A stretch of DNA of 60,000 nucleotides, from NCBI GenBank assembly GCA_914767715.1, contig OU612071.1:12943493-13003492 (forward strand), read 5' to 3'. Within the stretch, counting starts at the first letter, position 1, and the number at the start of each line of letters is the position of its first letter. The position numbers and the translations under genes are program-made. This document shows, piece by piece, positions 45,916 through 56,079 of the stretch. The stretch is from Membranipora membranacea. Its lineage: Eukaryota; Bryozoa; Gymnolaemata; Cheilostomatida; Membraniporidae. The notes below the pieces were generated by a model. The model made no database searches. It was not told the origin of the DNA and saw nothing but the letters and a program-made list of their open reading frames with translations.

Positions 45916-46138
45916 CTCAGCGCTGGAATAGCCAACACATTCTTCCAGTTTAGTTTGAATTCACTAAGCTCACAAGAAGCCACCACTCTTCTTTAGCAGA
46001 TTTGATCTTCCTTCAAATATTAATCGTAAGTTTGTTTTAAATGTTTTCACATACAATGATCTTTGTTTTTTTCATTTTTATTTTTTTACTTTTGTTTTGA
46101 AATTCTTTTTTAATCTTTTTAATTTTTTTATATTATAG

Positions 46139-49100
46139 ATGCTAGACACTTGTTTTGGATGTCAATATGACAAACCTGGGCAAAGATCCCATATGGGAGA
46201 TGGTGGTTGTCTGTCAACAGACATGAGGACCAACATTCATGTAAGAATGCTGACTTTACTGGTTAAGTTTCATTGTAGTGTGTTTTTTGTAAATTGCCCA
46301 AGATTTTTTTTTCAGTTTTTTTAGCGAAGATTAGGTCCACCATGAGGGCGTGTCGAAAACGCTCATCTTTTAACTCATTATTTTCTTTTTGTAACCATCT
46401 GTGTTTGGGGTGTACCTCATTCAATAATCGTTGTAGAGACTAAATTTCAATGATGCGTGAACAGAGTATTGATTCATATTTGGTTTAAAAAAATTTTTTT
46501 TTGCAATAAACAGTTTTAAATTGATAATGTTGTATTTTTGCATAAACAGCTGCATTTCAGTTTTAAGCAAACCATTCATTTTTCATTTTGTTTCATTTTA
46601 GATGCCCAAGAGAATTGGAGGTGATGCGATGAGCTCCTATGCCAAACGTATGTTTCTTGACGATGAAGCTAAGGAGGTTAAATTGTCTGATGGTGCATAT
46701 GATGATGAAATGGTAAGTAACTTTCATGAATTATTGCCTGATGCATAATTTGATGTGCGGGGGATTAAATGGAGTGAAGTACATGTTATTGTAATTACTG
46801 TTACCATTGCTAGGCAACCTAGCATTGAATTGACTTGTATTGAATTGATAACTCCAAACTTGTTTGGTTTCAGGAAGAATTTGAGAATGAATTTCAGATA
46901 CAGTGCCCAAAAAAAAGACCAGCTTCAAGTAAAGGGAAGTCCCCGGCAAAGAAACTAAAAAGAGTGAGTTATTAGAGTCTGTTTTTAATTCAATTCACAT
47001 ATTATAATGTACTACTTTTACAGCGTTATAATGCATAGTAACTACACATCTTATGTCAAAGTTTGATTGATGAGAAAGTCAGGTGAATAATGACCTGGCT
47101 GTTATTTCAAAGCAACACTCTGAAAATAGCTTGTTTCTCTTTTTGAAAGATTAATGTGTAATGAGCATGGAATTATTCATTTCAGCTTGATAATGAAGTT
47201 GACGACGAACCTATTGTCCTATCGTCGGAAGACGACGAAAAAAGAGATGAGTTACATGCTTCCCACTCCAAGAAGCGCAAAGCTTATCAGCGGGTAAGCA
47301 CATTTTACTTTAGATTATCAAAGTATCAAACTGTCATTCACGAGTGACTTTCATTGATGCATATTTATCTCCGACAAAGTCCAATGTGTATACCATCGTA
47401 CCTAAGTGTGCTTGTTGTCCGCATTGCGTTGGACTTATTTTAAAAATTATTTTTTATAGATGTTCAGCGATAGTGAGGAGGAGAATGTTGATGGTAATGG
47501 TGATATGCTTGATGCACCGATTCCAAAACGAAAGAAAAAAACCATCCAAACATCCAAAAAGGTGACTCACGTTTCTTAACTTGCATTCCCAAATTATAAA
47601 TGATACCATGCATCTAGTTTGGTGGTGTATCAAATCATTTTATCAGATTCCATCTCTCAACCCAAGGTATATCTGTGATCAATACATCCCTGTTTGAATT
47701 CATAATAATATACTCTCAAATAATTAAATAATTTTCTGATTATGATCATTTTAGAACATGACGAAGCTGAGTTTAATTAAGCTCCCACTACCAAAAGTGG
47801 ATGATGATGGAGAACTCCCTGACTTAGATGACGAAGAGCCGTCTACTTCGTCAGTTGTGAGGGAGTTCAAGCAACAACGTGCAAAGAATTCCCAAAAGCC
47901 TAGCACCCCAGAGCCAACACCTCCACCACCACAACAAAGGCCCCTACTTCTACCACCAACTCCTCCAACAACTCAATTTCCTGGACTAGTGGTTTTCCCT
48001 GTGAAGGTGGAGGCCTTTGATATTGATGACGTCGAACTAAACGTATGTTTTCCATTTATTGATTCTTCTTATCCTTCTCATGACAAACTCTCCACATTCA
48101 TATCATATGTTTATCATAATTAGAGTATTAGCATAATCCTTAAAAATGGAATTCATATACATGTAAATTGCACATTATAAATAGAGTATAACGACAATCC
48201 TTAAATATAACTTATATATTTACGATTATAGGAGGATGGTGACGTCTGGCACAAGTCGGACACACTCAGAAGACCATTGAGCATCACTGCTCTTCACCAA
48301 CTGTCGGAAGGATGTAAGTTTTATAAGTTGTTTCTTCTCTGAAGTGACTTTGCAAAAAAAGGACAACTGTAAAAATGGTTAACTATTGGTATTGTGTTTA
48401 GTTTTGGGAGTTATGTTATGCAAGGATAGGACAACTACTAAATATTTAAACACTGTTATTGGACTTACACTGCACTACATTGAGAATAGAATAAGTGACA
48501 AATGCTTCAGGTATTTTTGCAGTGGTGTCATTTCAAAGTATTGACAGCTGTTGTATGATGTGTCGTTTTACTATTGTCAAAATGTCATTATTTTTCTGTT
48601 GTTTTTGCAGTTATTAGCCCAAGGTACCAATACGGAACAAAAACAATCCGCGGGTATCAGGTTTCACCGGCAGTATCTTCGCCGTTGGCACGGGCGCTTG
48701 CTGCAATAGAGAGCAAGTATGAGAAATGTTTTATGGGTACCAAGGTCAATAAACGTTTCAGAAGTCAGTATGCTCGTCTCAGGATAAGAGGAACACCAGA
48801 GAATACTGATACAGTGTGAGTAATAGTCTTCTTCTCTTCATTACCTATATACAGCTTTGATTTGCTAGTTGGCTTCGTAGTGTAGATTATAAAGTGACTC
48901 ATTGTCATTTCTATCACATTTGCATGTAAAACCTTCACAAATCGATAAGTAATCCCCGAGTTTTTTTGTTGATTAGATTATACAACTGTCAGCAGACACT
49001 CACACTCGAGGATGCATTGGAGCTAGGAGCAGCGTGCAAAGGAAACCAAACACGTGTATCATATGTTGTCCAGCTCGGACTGGCAACAATTGGAGAGGCA

Positions 49101-49214
49101 GTTAACATCATGCCAAAAATCAATATAGCAAGATTGGAGGAGATACTCCCCACAAGGTCAGGAAATCTTCCTAATCCCGTGGCAGACGGGTCTTTTGACT
49201 ATCTGTCTTTATAG
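46139..49214 (+). CDS. Nine-coding-exon Polinton protein: zinc motif, acidic/NLS middle, unknown C-terminal domain (441 aa)
   Basis: Coding exons 46,139-46,240, 46,602-46,712, 46,874-46,963, 47,186-47,293, 47,460-47,561, 47,755-48,042, 48,232-48,313, 48,611-48,815 and 48,977-49,214 have GT/AG borders. The first six are multiples of three; the next junctions use phases 1 and 2. They total 1,326 nt ending in TAG. A leader exon ends at 46,025 and its acceptor lies just before the ATG. Exon 1 holds a likely zinc site (CFGCQYDKPGQRSHMGDGGC). Exons 2-6 are charged and disordered, with nuclear-signal-like KKRPASSKGKSPAKKLKR and PKRKKKTIQTSKK and a proline run (PEPTPPPPQQRPLLLPP). Exons 7-9 form a probable folded C-terminal domain (RYQYGTKTIRGYQVSPA; KCFMGTKVNKRFRSQYARLR) which I do not recognise. 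A nuclear regulatory or DNA-binding role is plausible but inferred. Confidence 0.8.
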
Positions 49215-49304
49215 TTATATTAGTTATTAGTTATATTTTCAACTTGTTTTTCTTCCTACTACTACACTCATTTAATCTGTTTGGAAAGCAATAACACTTT
49301 ATCA

Positions 49305-52300
49305 ATGTACATGTGCAAAGTGTGTTTAGTTGAGTTCTCAACCAAATCCAATCTCAATAGGCATTTTAAGACCAAACACGACAAAAACTTTATCGGTTTT
49401 AAATGCGATAGCTGTGGCAGGAACTTTACCAGGCGCCACCAACTGAACTTACACAAGCAGAAGTGCTCGAAAGCAATCAATTCTACTGTGTCAAGATCAG
49501 ATGGTGCCTCCCAACAGATTGGCGGTGCAATCAATCACAATGACACAAATGAATCCACCCAGGTAGAAACCTTTGCACATGCATCTCCTCTTAAAGACAT
49601 CCTTAAGTCAAATTGGGAAGCCATCAAAACGTACTTTCGTTGTAGGAAAATTGTTGACATATTCAATTTCCGACTGATAAATCAATCTGTGACAATATAT
49701 GATGCTCTATGCAACCTTTGGCTTACAAAATTATCCAAACAAGTCAAGCTTCAATGCTGCTTAGGTTATGTGCTCAAAAACACCAATACCGATGAATTAA
49801 GATACTACCATAGTTCTGCAAACAACACGATGATTTTCGATAAGCCCATGACTATTAAATCATTAACAGACATGCAAGATGTTGCAGAGCTTCTAGAAAG
49901 TGTGGACTTATGTGAAAAGGCAAAAGCCAATCGACCCAACAGTTCATGGGGTGTCCTTCATGTAACAAATATATCATTTTACCTGAGTAAACTTCCGTTT
50001 CCCAAGATTGGATCACCCGGTAACATTCCATCACATATCAAAAAACTGAAATGTGTCAAAACTCTAAAGAGGGGAGTAAACAACAAACCCATCTCTGATA
50101 ATCTTTGTTTCTTCCGTGCTCTCTACTTGAAACAAAATTGCACTTGTAAAAAGCGATGTGACTGTTTATTTCCAAAAAGCAGTTTGGTAAAAATACATGA
50201 CTTGCTCCATAGATTTGTTGAATACATTGGTGGATCTCTACCTTCAGCCTCTGAGTTCCAAGGGGTGACTTTAGATGATTTGACATCTATCGAAAAGATT
50301 TTTGACCTCAAGATATCAGTATACAGCTTGTCAAGTGATGGAAACTGCACACTGTTGTTTCAATCATTCAGTAAGTCCAAAGTAGAGCTAAACTTGTGTA
50401 TGGTTGGCAAACACTTCTGTTACATACAAGATATGTCAACTTTTTCTAAGTGTTTTACTTGCAAAACATGCAAGTTGAGCTTCCCTAGAAAAAATAACCT
50501 TCTGCGACATAGGAAAATTTGTGCTAAGCAGCAATCACGCTACAGATTTGATAAAGATGTATTTCACCCACCGGGTAATATCTTTGACGAGATAGAGAAT
50601 AGGACAGGACTTACCATTCCTAATGAATTACGGTTTTATCCCTATCGTGTGACATTTGATATCGAGTGCTACTTACCCAAGTCCACTTTAGAAAACACAC
50701 CCAAGCTGACTTTTAACAATGACCACAAGCTCATGAGCATCAGTGTGTGTTCCAACATCCCTGGGTACCTTGATCCATTTTGTTTAGTAAGTGATGGAGA
50801 CACTGACACGCTTGTTAAAAAATTTGTCATTTACTTGTCTCATCTCAGTGATATTGCATACTCTCTGTGTCTAGAAAAAGTTTCCCCCCTGCTGGAAAAA
50901 CTTGAGAGCTTAGATAGCATGCGCATGCAAACCGAATTAGAATACTCACAGAAACATTGGTCCCATCCCGCAAAATATCAATCCAATAGTATTGGTAGTC
51001 TTATCGAAAAGCTCAAAGACCACTTAGCGGAACTGCCAGTGGTCTCTTTTAACGGTCAAAAGTATGACTTAAATGTCATCCGTGCGCCTTTGATCCGTCA
51101 CCTATGTCAAACAGATCAAATAAAATTTGCAATAAAAAGAAACAATTGTATGAAATGTATTAAAACCAAAAAATTAAAATTTGTAGATGCCACTAATTAT
51201 ATCGCGCCAGGATTTTCTTATGAGTCCTTCCTAAAAGCTTACAATTGTTCTGTGCAAAAAGGCTACTTCCCGTATGAATACATCACTTCTTTGGACATGC
51301 TTGATGCGACTACGTTACCCCCTCACTCTGCATTTTATTCATCCCTTAGACAGTCCAATATTACGCATGATGAATACGACTACTGCAAAAAGATATGGCG
51401 TGATCACAATATGGAAACCATGCGTGATTTCCTGATATGGTACAACAATTTGGATGTGGTCCCATTTCTTGAGGCTCTTGAGAAACAGTCCTCTGTGTAC
51501 ATCTCAAAAGGTTTAGACATGCTCAAAGATGCTGTCAGTGTCCCATCACTTGCTACAAAATGGCTTTTCAAGGAGTCATTGACAAATGAATTTTCTATTC
51601 CACTCATATCTCAAAAAAATTCAGACTTACATAAGACAATCAGAGATAACATTGTTGGAGGGCCAGCACTTGTGTTTCATAGGTACCATGAGTGTGATAA
51701 AACCTATCTTAAGTCAAATAAATATGGTCAGCAGGCAAAAATTTGTAAACAGATAAAAGGCTATGATGCCAATAGTTTATATCTATATGCAGCGATGCAG
51801 CCTTTACCAACCGGCTGTATGATCAGACGACGATGTGACGAAAATTTCTATCCATGCTTTGTGGATGTTCGAGGGCGTTTAGCCAATGAGTGGCTTGAGT
51901 TCAATGCTCACTTGACAAAGACACATATCAGACACAAATATAACCAAGGTGAAATTTATTTGGGTCAGCATGCCTTACCAGTTGATGGATTTTGCAAAGA
52001 AAATAACACCGTATACCAGTTTCACGGCTGTATTTTTCACGGATGCCCAATCCCACAATGCCCAAACACGAACAATCAGGGAACAAATCCCATTAATGGT
52101 GTCCCTTATCAACAATTGTATCAGGACACAGTAGAAAAGGAGGGATATTTACAAAAGCTAGGTTTCAAAGTTGTCTCTATTTTTGAGTGCAAGTGGTTAG
52201 AACAAAAAAAATCATCTAGGATGGTCTCTAGATTTGTGAAAAAACTTTCTTTTAGAGATATGAGTGAAAAGAAATCGATGACTGAGAGTGAAATTATTTC

Positions 52301-53522
52301 AGCAATAGAATCAGAGAGCTTTTTTGGTCTTGTAGAATGTGATGTACATGTGCCAACTGATTTACAATCTAAGTTTCAGGAAATGCCACCAATTTTCAAA
52401 AATGTTAGCATCAGTCGGGAAGATCTCTCCCCTCTGATGAAGAACTTTGCGATTGAGAACAATCTGTATCGAACTCCACAGCGATCCCTCATTGGTAGTA
52501 TGTTTGGTAAAAAAATTCTGGTATTAACATCTCTGCTGAAATGGTACATTGACCATGGACTAAAGATCTCGAAAATTTACCAAATAGTTCAATTCAAAAA
52601 ACATCGGTGTTTCCGTGAGTTTGGAGAAGCAATCTGTGATGAAAGAAGACAAGGTGATGGTGACCCCTCAACCAAGGTCAGATCTGACACCGCTAAGTTA
52701 CAGGGTAACGCTATTTTTGGGGCCACTATAATTAATAAGGAACGGTTTACCGATATCAAATATACAACTGACCTCAAAACAGCTAACTCATATGTCAACA
52801 ACAAAAATTTTATGTCTATAGAGGAGTTGGATGACGATGTATTTGAGATCGAGTTGAGTAAAAAGAAAATAAAACTTGATACTCCCATAATAATAGGCTT
52901 CTCTATTCTGCAAATTGCCAAGTTACGCATGCTGCAGTTCTATTATGATTTCATGCAAAAATTCTTTCACGATTCTTCTTTTGAGTATGTGTGCATGGAT
53001 ACCGATTCGGCCTATTTTGCTACATGTGGGGATTTGGAATCTTTGGTTCCCATGAACTTAAGACAACAGTATTTTGAAGAATTTGGTGAATGGTTTATCC
53101 CTGAATTCTGTGCGGAGCATAAAAAATCCTTCGTTGAGACTAAAGTTCAAGGTCTTCCATGGACCATGCAACCTTGCTGTAAGACTGTACATGTATATCA
53201 TAAGCGAACACCTGGTTTGTTTAAAGAGGAGTTTTCAGGCACTGGGATCATTGCACTAAACGCCAAAACCTATCACACTTTCAATGCATCAACCAGTAAA
53301 ACTAGCACTAAAGGAATAATGCGTAATTTGAATTCTTTCAACAAAGCACACTTTCTTGGCACACTTACCACCAAAAAACCTGTTTTTGGTACAAATAAAG
53401 GGATCATGAGAAAGAAAAACTCAATGGTCACATATACCCAATTAAGGTCTGGACTTTCTTTTTTCTACGCGAAACGGTTAGTTTGTGATGACGGTGTGTC
53501 TACTTCACCTATTAATTTATAG
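49305..53522 (+). CDS. polB: Protein-primed family B DNA polymerase (pPolB) with N-terminal extensions
   Basis: The open frame extends to 49,281 but the first ATG is 49,305, giving 1,405 aa in one exon. In order: two C2H2-like fingers (residues ~4-55); an OTU-like segment (DNLCFFRAL at 265-273, GKHFCYI around His370); another finger (~383-408); the 3'-5' exonuclease with FDIEC (D452, E454) and SFNGQKYDLN (N583, D588); then the polymerase with motif A KGYDANSLY (D821), motif B KLQGNAIFG (K1131) and motif C YVCMDTDSAYF (D1232, D1234). Between motifs A and B lies an inserted Vsr-like segment (VDGF...VYQFHGCIFHGC, then FECKW). All catalytic residues are present. It replicates the element from protein-primed ends. 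The start is only 90 bp past the nine-exon gene, so both may share a promoter. Confidence 0.95.
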   Translation: MYMCKVCLVEFSTKSNLNRHFKTKHDKNFIGFKCDSCGRNFTRRHQLNLHKQKCSKAINSTVSRSDGASQQIGGAINHNDTNESTQVETFAHASPLKDILKSNWEAIKTYFRCRKIVDIFNFRLINQSVTIYDALCNLWLTKLSKQVKLQCCLGYVLKNTNTDELRYYHSSANNTMIFDKPMTIKSLTDMQDVAELLESVDLCEKAKANRPNSSWGVLHVTNISFYLSKLPFPKIGSPGNIPSHIKKLKCVKTLKRGVNNKPISDNLCFFRALYLKQNCTCKKRCDCLFPKSSLVKIHDLLHRFVEYIGGSLPSASEFQGVTLDDLTSIEKIFDLKISVYSLSSDGNCTLLFQSFSKSKVELNLCMVGKHFCYIQDMSTFSKCFTCKTCKLSFPRKNNLLRHRKICAKQQSRYRFDKDVFHPPGNIFDEIENRTGLTIPNELRFYPYRVTFDIECYLPKSTLENTPKLTFNNDHKLMSISVCSNIPGYLDPFCLVSDGDTDTLVKKFVIYLSHLSDIAYSLCLEKVSPLLEKLESLDSMRMQTELEYSQKHWSHPAKYQSNSIGSLIEKLKDHLAELPVVSFNGQKYDLNVIRAPLIRHLCQTDQIKFAIKRNNCMKCIKTKKLKFVDATNYIAPGFSYESFLKAYNCSVQKGYFPYEYITSLDMLDATTLPPHSAFYSSLRQSNITHDEYDYCKKIWRDHNMETMRDFLIWYNNLDVVPFLEALEKQSSVYISKGLDMLKDAVSVPSLATKWLFKESLTNEFSIPLISQKNSDLHKTIRDNIVGGPALVFHRYHECDKTYLKSNKYGQQAKICKQIKGYDANSLYLYAAMQPLPTGCMIRRRCDENFYPCFVDVRGRLANEWLEFNAHLTKTHIRHKYNQGEIYLGQHALPVDGFCKENNTVYQFHGCIFHGCPIPQCPNTNNQGTNPINGVPYQQLYQDTVEKEGYLQKLGFKVVSIFECKWLEQKKSSRMVSRFVKKLSFRDMSEKKSMTESEIISAIESESFFGLVECDVHVPTDLQSKFQEMPPIFKNVSISREDLSPLMKNFAIENNLYRTPQRSLIGSMFGKKILVLTSLLKWYIDHGLKISKIYQIVQFKKHRCFREFGEAICDERRQGDGDPSTKVRSDTAKLQGNAIFGATIINKERFTDIKYTTDLKTANSYVNNKNFMSIEELDDDVFEIELSKKKIKLDTPIIIGFSILQIAKLRMLQFYYDFMQKFFHDSSFEYVCMDTDSAYFATCGDLESLVPMNLRQQYFEEFGEWFIPEFCAEHKKSFVETKVQGLPWTMQPCCKTVHVYHKRTPGLFKEEFSGTGIIALNAKTYHTFNASTSKTSTKGIMRNLNSFNKAHFLGTLTTKKPVFGTNKGIMRKKNSMVTYTQLRSGLSFFYAKRLVCDDGVSTSPINL

Positions 53523-53783
53523 TGTATTATGAAATATATTGCGCTAAATACTATGCATGAACACTGATTTCTGAACTCACCCTTGAATTTCTTTAAATGA
53601 TAACATGTACATGCTTCCACTTATGGTGTCTATGCTTCTATGATATTTTTCTAATGTCTCACCTCCTTTTATCGTGATGAGAAATGCTTACTCTTGTGGT
53701 TTATTAAACTTCCCATGTATATTCATTTGCATTTGTATTCCACATGGATGTTTACTGTATAAATCTGTGCTCTGTTAAAATAT
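53523..53783. other. Convergent gap between PolB and protease genes
   Basis: About 260 bp between two stop codons facing each other. AT-rich, with an ATTAAA at about 53,703 (plus) and an AATAAA on the minus strand at 53,788-53,783. Probable 3' ends of both transcription units. Confidence 0.6.
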
Positions 53784-53788
53784 TTATT
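53783..53788 (-). promoter_or_regulatory. Poly(A) signal overlapping the protease stop codon
   Basis: Minus-strand caataaat includes the last codon (CAA) and the TAA stop (53,786-53,784) and reads AATAAA, so the signal is built into the end of the last gene of the minus cluster. Confidence 0.6.
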
Positions 53789-54299
53789 GATTTTCATTAT
53801 ATAGCATATTTTTATCAAAAACTTCTACCTTTTTTTTTAAAATATTTCCAAAATAAAGGTCATTGATCACTTGGCTAACAATAAAGTCCCTCTCCCTTGA
53901 TGAGTCAACTTGTCTCAATTTAGATAAAATATTTTTGTATGAGTAGTTTCTTGCTCGCATCAACAGAAAAATAAGACAATATTGTCCACAAACTGTAGAA
54001 ATCCCTTGCAATACATGTTTACTACGCTTTATTCTTCCCATTTGTTTTAGTTTGGTATCAATCAAAATATTTTGGACAGTGTCTCCATATGAGTCAAAGT
54101 ACTCTATGCTTCCGGAGTCTGTTATATTCACCGCGATCCAATGGCTTCCTGGCTGATGAGATTGGTCAAAGTTGACAATATTCATTGATGGAATAAATAT
54201 CTCGGTGTTCACAAATTCATCCAATGATTTAACACTCGGGTTCAGTCTTGATGTGTGCTCATCACTGTTCAAAATATTCCTTAGCTGTTGTGAGTTCAT
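53784..54299 (-). CDS. Adenain-like cysteine protease (capsid maturation), 171 aa
   Basis: Residues fit the adenovirus-type (C5/Ulp1-like) protease: His53 in GSHWIAV, Asp69 in IEYFDSYG, Gln98 in VLQG and Cys104 in STVCGQYC. The order His-Asp-Gln-Cys and the spacing match the family. Length is slightly shorter than adenovirus protease. It probably processes virion proteins, such as the basic core-like protein or minor proteins, during particle maturation. Its ATG overlaps the major-capsid stop as ATGA (54,296-54,299). It is the last gene of the minus-strand cluster. Confidence 0.92.
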   Translation of the reverse strand: MNSQQLRNILNSDEHTSRLNPSVKSLDEFVNTEIFIPSMNIVNFDQSHQPGSHWIAVNITDSGSIEYFDSYGDTVQNILIDTKLKQMGRIKRSKHVLQGISTVCGQYCLIFLLMRARNYSYKNILSKLRQVDSSRERDFIVSQVINDLYFGNILKKKVEVFDKNMLYNENQ

Positions 54300-55645
54300 G
54301 ATACCGATGCCAAACTTGCATTCCTCAATTCATCAATATTCAGTAATTCGTCATACTCATAGTAAACCATCAAATTGACAGTCTCATTCAGTGGTTGGGA
54401 GAAAGTAAGTTCTACTTTTGTGTCACTTATGCGCTGCAGATGGGTCCCTTCACCATGACACCAATCGCTTGTCAAATCAAAAGCATAGAGACAAAGGCTG
54501 CTCTTAAAATGTTCTGGTGTTATCCCGTTACCTTGCTCTGTGAAGGTTTTCTCACACACTGTTTGAAGATTATGATAAGCTCTCATATAGATATTCTTTT
54601 CAAAGTCAACTACTAGTGGTTTCTTCAGCGCATAGTTGTTGTTAACCATAACATTGATGGATGATAGGTGAAATGGTTCAAACTTAAATGGGGAGTGGTT
54701 GTAGGACCCATTCTTGGCAGAGTGCTTTACCATACCAAAAATGATCAGTTTGGGCTCCTGTTGGTTTGATAATACCGTAATTGTTTCACTTCCTCTTCCT
54801 GGTGAGATCGTAAAGAACTTGACATCCGACCCATTCATTACATACTTGGCTGGTGTTTTACGCAGAGTCTCAATATGTGAGATGCTGACAGACGGATGCA
54901 CTTCTAATCTTCTCATCAGCATTGATGCCTTAACAATCTCAATTTTGTAATCATGCGGATCCGTAACACCTTTAATATGTTGTAGGACAAATTGTGGGCT
55001 GTTAAATTGCAATTCAAACCTCATTGAAACCCCTGGCAACATATACTTTTTTTGCATGAAAATCGGGGAGTTCAATCTTCCAATGAGGTCTAGTACTGGA
55101 CTTCCCGCTAGCTTTGCAGCCCTTGCTTTCATTTTTGCGTCTTGAGTACCAGTTAATTGCTCAGAATGCTCCTCAATCATGTCGTCTGATATCCATCCAA
55201 CTGTTCGCAAATGAGTGTGCTTAGCTCCGTCATCATGATTCAAAATGTTGGTAAGAAATGCTTTGTGTGCATAATGTACATTATCTTCAACTTGTTTGTG
55301 ATTAAGCAGTACTGAGAACTTAGAAATCAAGCTATGAAAAATCTGCTGTGATGGAGTTACAACAACTTTCGTTCCATCAGTATCCAATTTAGTTCCATCT
55401 GAATTCTGAATCATGATCTGAAGATGAAGTAATGAGTTTGCAAGATCATAGTAGTGAGTATTGGATCCGGTTATTTCGAATGTCACTGGTTCTAAGCCTT
55501 GAGGATGCGTCTCTGGTGTTATCTCATGGATCTCAGATTCCTTAAGATTTGTGTTGACGTGAATGTTGTCAAAGATCTGTAATTCATCCATAGCAATTTC
55601 CACAGCATGTTTGTCAAGTTTTTGATATTCACCTGTTGTTGTCAT
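54296..55645 (-). CDS. Major capsid protein, double jelly-roll (449 aa)
   Basis: The protein starts MTTTGEYQKLDKHAVEIA and contains the segments PVTFEITGSNTHYYDLANS and LHLQIMIQNSDG seen in Polinton major capsid proteins, which databases often list as F54H12.2-like uncharacterised proteins. It is rich in predicted beta strands, as expected for two upright jelly rolls that form hexons of an icosahedral shell. Length is near that of other Polinton hexon proteins. It starts 5 bp after the core-like gene stop and overlaps the protease start by 4 bp. Assignment rests on remembered family similarity and synteny. Confidence 0.88.
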   Translation of the reverse strand: MTTTGEYQKLDKHAVEIAMDELQIFDNIHVNTNLKESEIHEITPETHPQGLEPVTFEITGSNTHYYDLANSLLHLQIMIQNSDGTKLDTDGTKVVVTPSQQIFHSLISKFSVLLNHKQVEDNVHYAHKAFLTNILNHDDGAKHTHLRTVGWISDDMIEEHSEQLTGTQDAKMKARAAKLAGSPVLDLIGRLNSPIFMQKKYMLPGVSMRFELQFNSPQFVLQHIKGVTDPHDYKIEIVKASMLMRRLEVHPSVSISHIETLRKTPAKYVMNGSDVKFFTISPGRGSETITVLSNQQEPKLIIFGMVKHSAKNGSYNHSPFKFEPFHLSSINVMVNNNYALKKPLVVDFEKNIYMRAYHNLQTVCEKTFTEQGNGITPEHFKSSLCLYAFDLTSDWCHGEGTHLQRISDTKVELTFSQPLNETVNLMVYYEYDELLNIDELRNASLASVS

Positions 55646-55650
55646 TTTGC

Positions 55651-56079
55651 CTATGAGAAAATGTCGCGCTTCTTCTGTAGCCGTCGCTTTTTATTGCCCT
55701 TCAAACCTCCCACAGCCAGTTTCCTCTTGACTCCTCCCCTTTTGCCTCCAGTTATGTCTGAGGTTAGAGTTCTAATAAGTTTCTTCCCACCTAAGGTCAA
55801 ATTTTTGACTGCAGCAGTGGAAAGTTTCTGTCCATCAATCAAATCAGAAGCAAAGTTAGCACCTGTCTTTAGTAGTTGCTTGCCAGCTGACTTTGCTACA
55901 GTTTTGAGAGTTGGCGCAAAACTTCTAAAAATACGCGTGAAGACACCTCCTAACCCATAGCCACGCTGTCTTGTTGCACCGCGAAATACAGGTATAAAGC
56001 CACCTTGTTGGTACGCATTTCCTTTGTAATGTTTATGTAATATGTTTGACGGGGTATCAAAGCTATATGATCTACTCAT
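55651..56079 (-). CDS. Basic virion core-like protein (142 aa)
   Basis: The sequence has a glycine-rich front (QQGGFIPVFRGATRQRGYG, then LGGVFTRIFRSFAPTLK), an amphipathic helix region, and a very basic, glycine-containing end (GGKRGGVKRKLAVGG and KGNKKRRLQKKRD). This layout recurs in Polintons and adintoviruses next to the capsid genes and recalls small adenovirus core or internal proteins (pX, pVI). It probably binds DNA or the inner capsid and may be cut by the protease; GG-containing sites are visible. The ATG overlaps the upstream stop as ATGA (56,076-56,079). Confidence 0.65.
   Translation of the reverse strand: MSRSYSFDTPSNILHKHYKGNAYQQGGFIPVFRGATRQRGYGLGGVFTRIFRSFAPTLKTVAKSAGKQLLKTGANFASDLIDGQKLSTAAVKNLTLGGKKLIRTLTSDITGGKRGGVKRKLAVGGLKGNKKRRLQKKRDIFS

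Noticed and set aside
49281-49304. PolB start at 49,281
   Set aside because: That codon is TTG; the first ATG is 49,305, still before the first zinc finger.
52589-52930. Minus-strand frames inside PolB (also at 50,056-50,350 and 51,404-51,607)
   Set aside because: Antisense shadows of the polymerase coding sequence.
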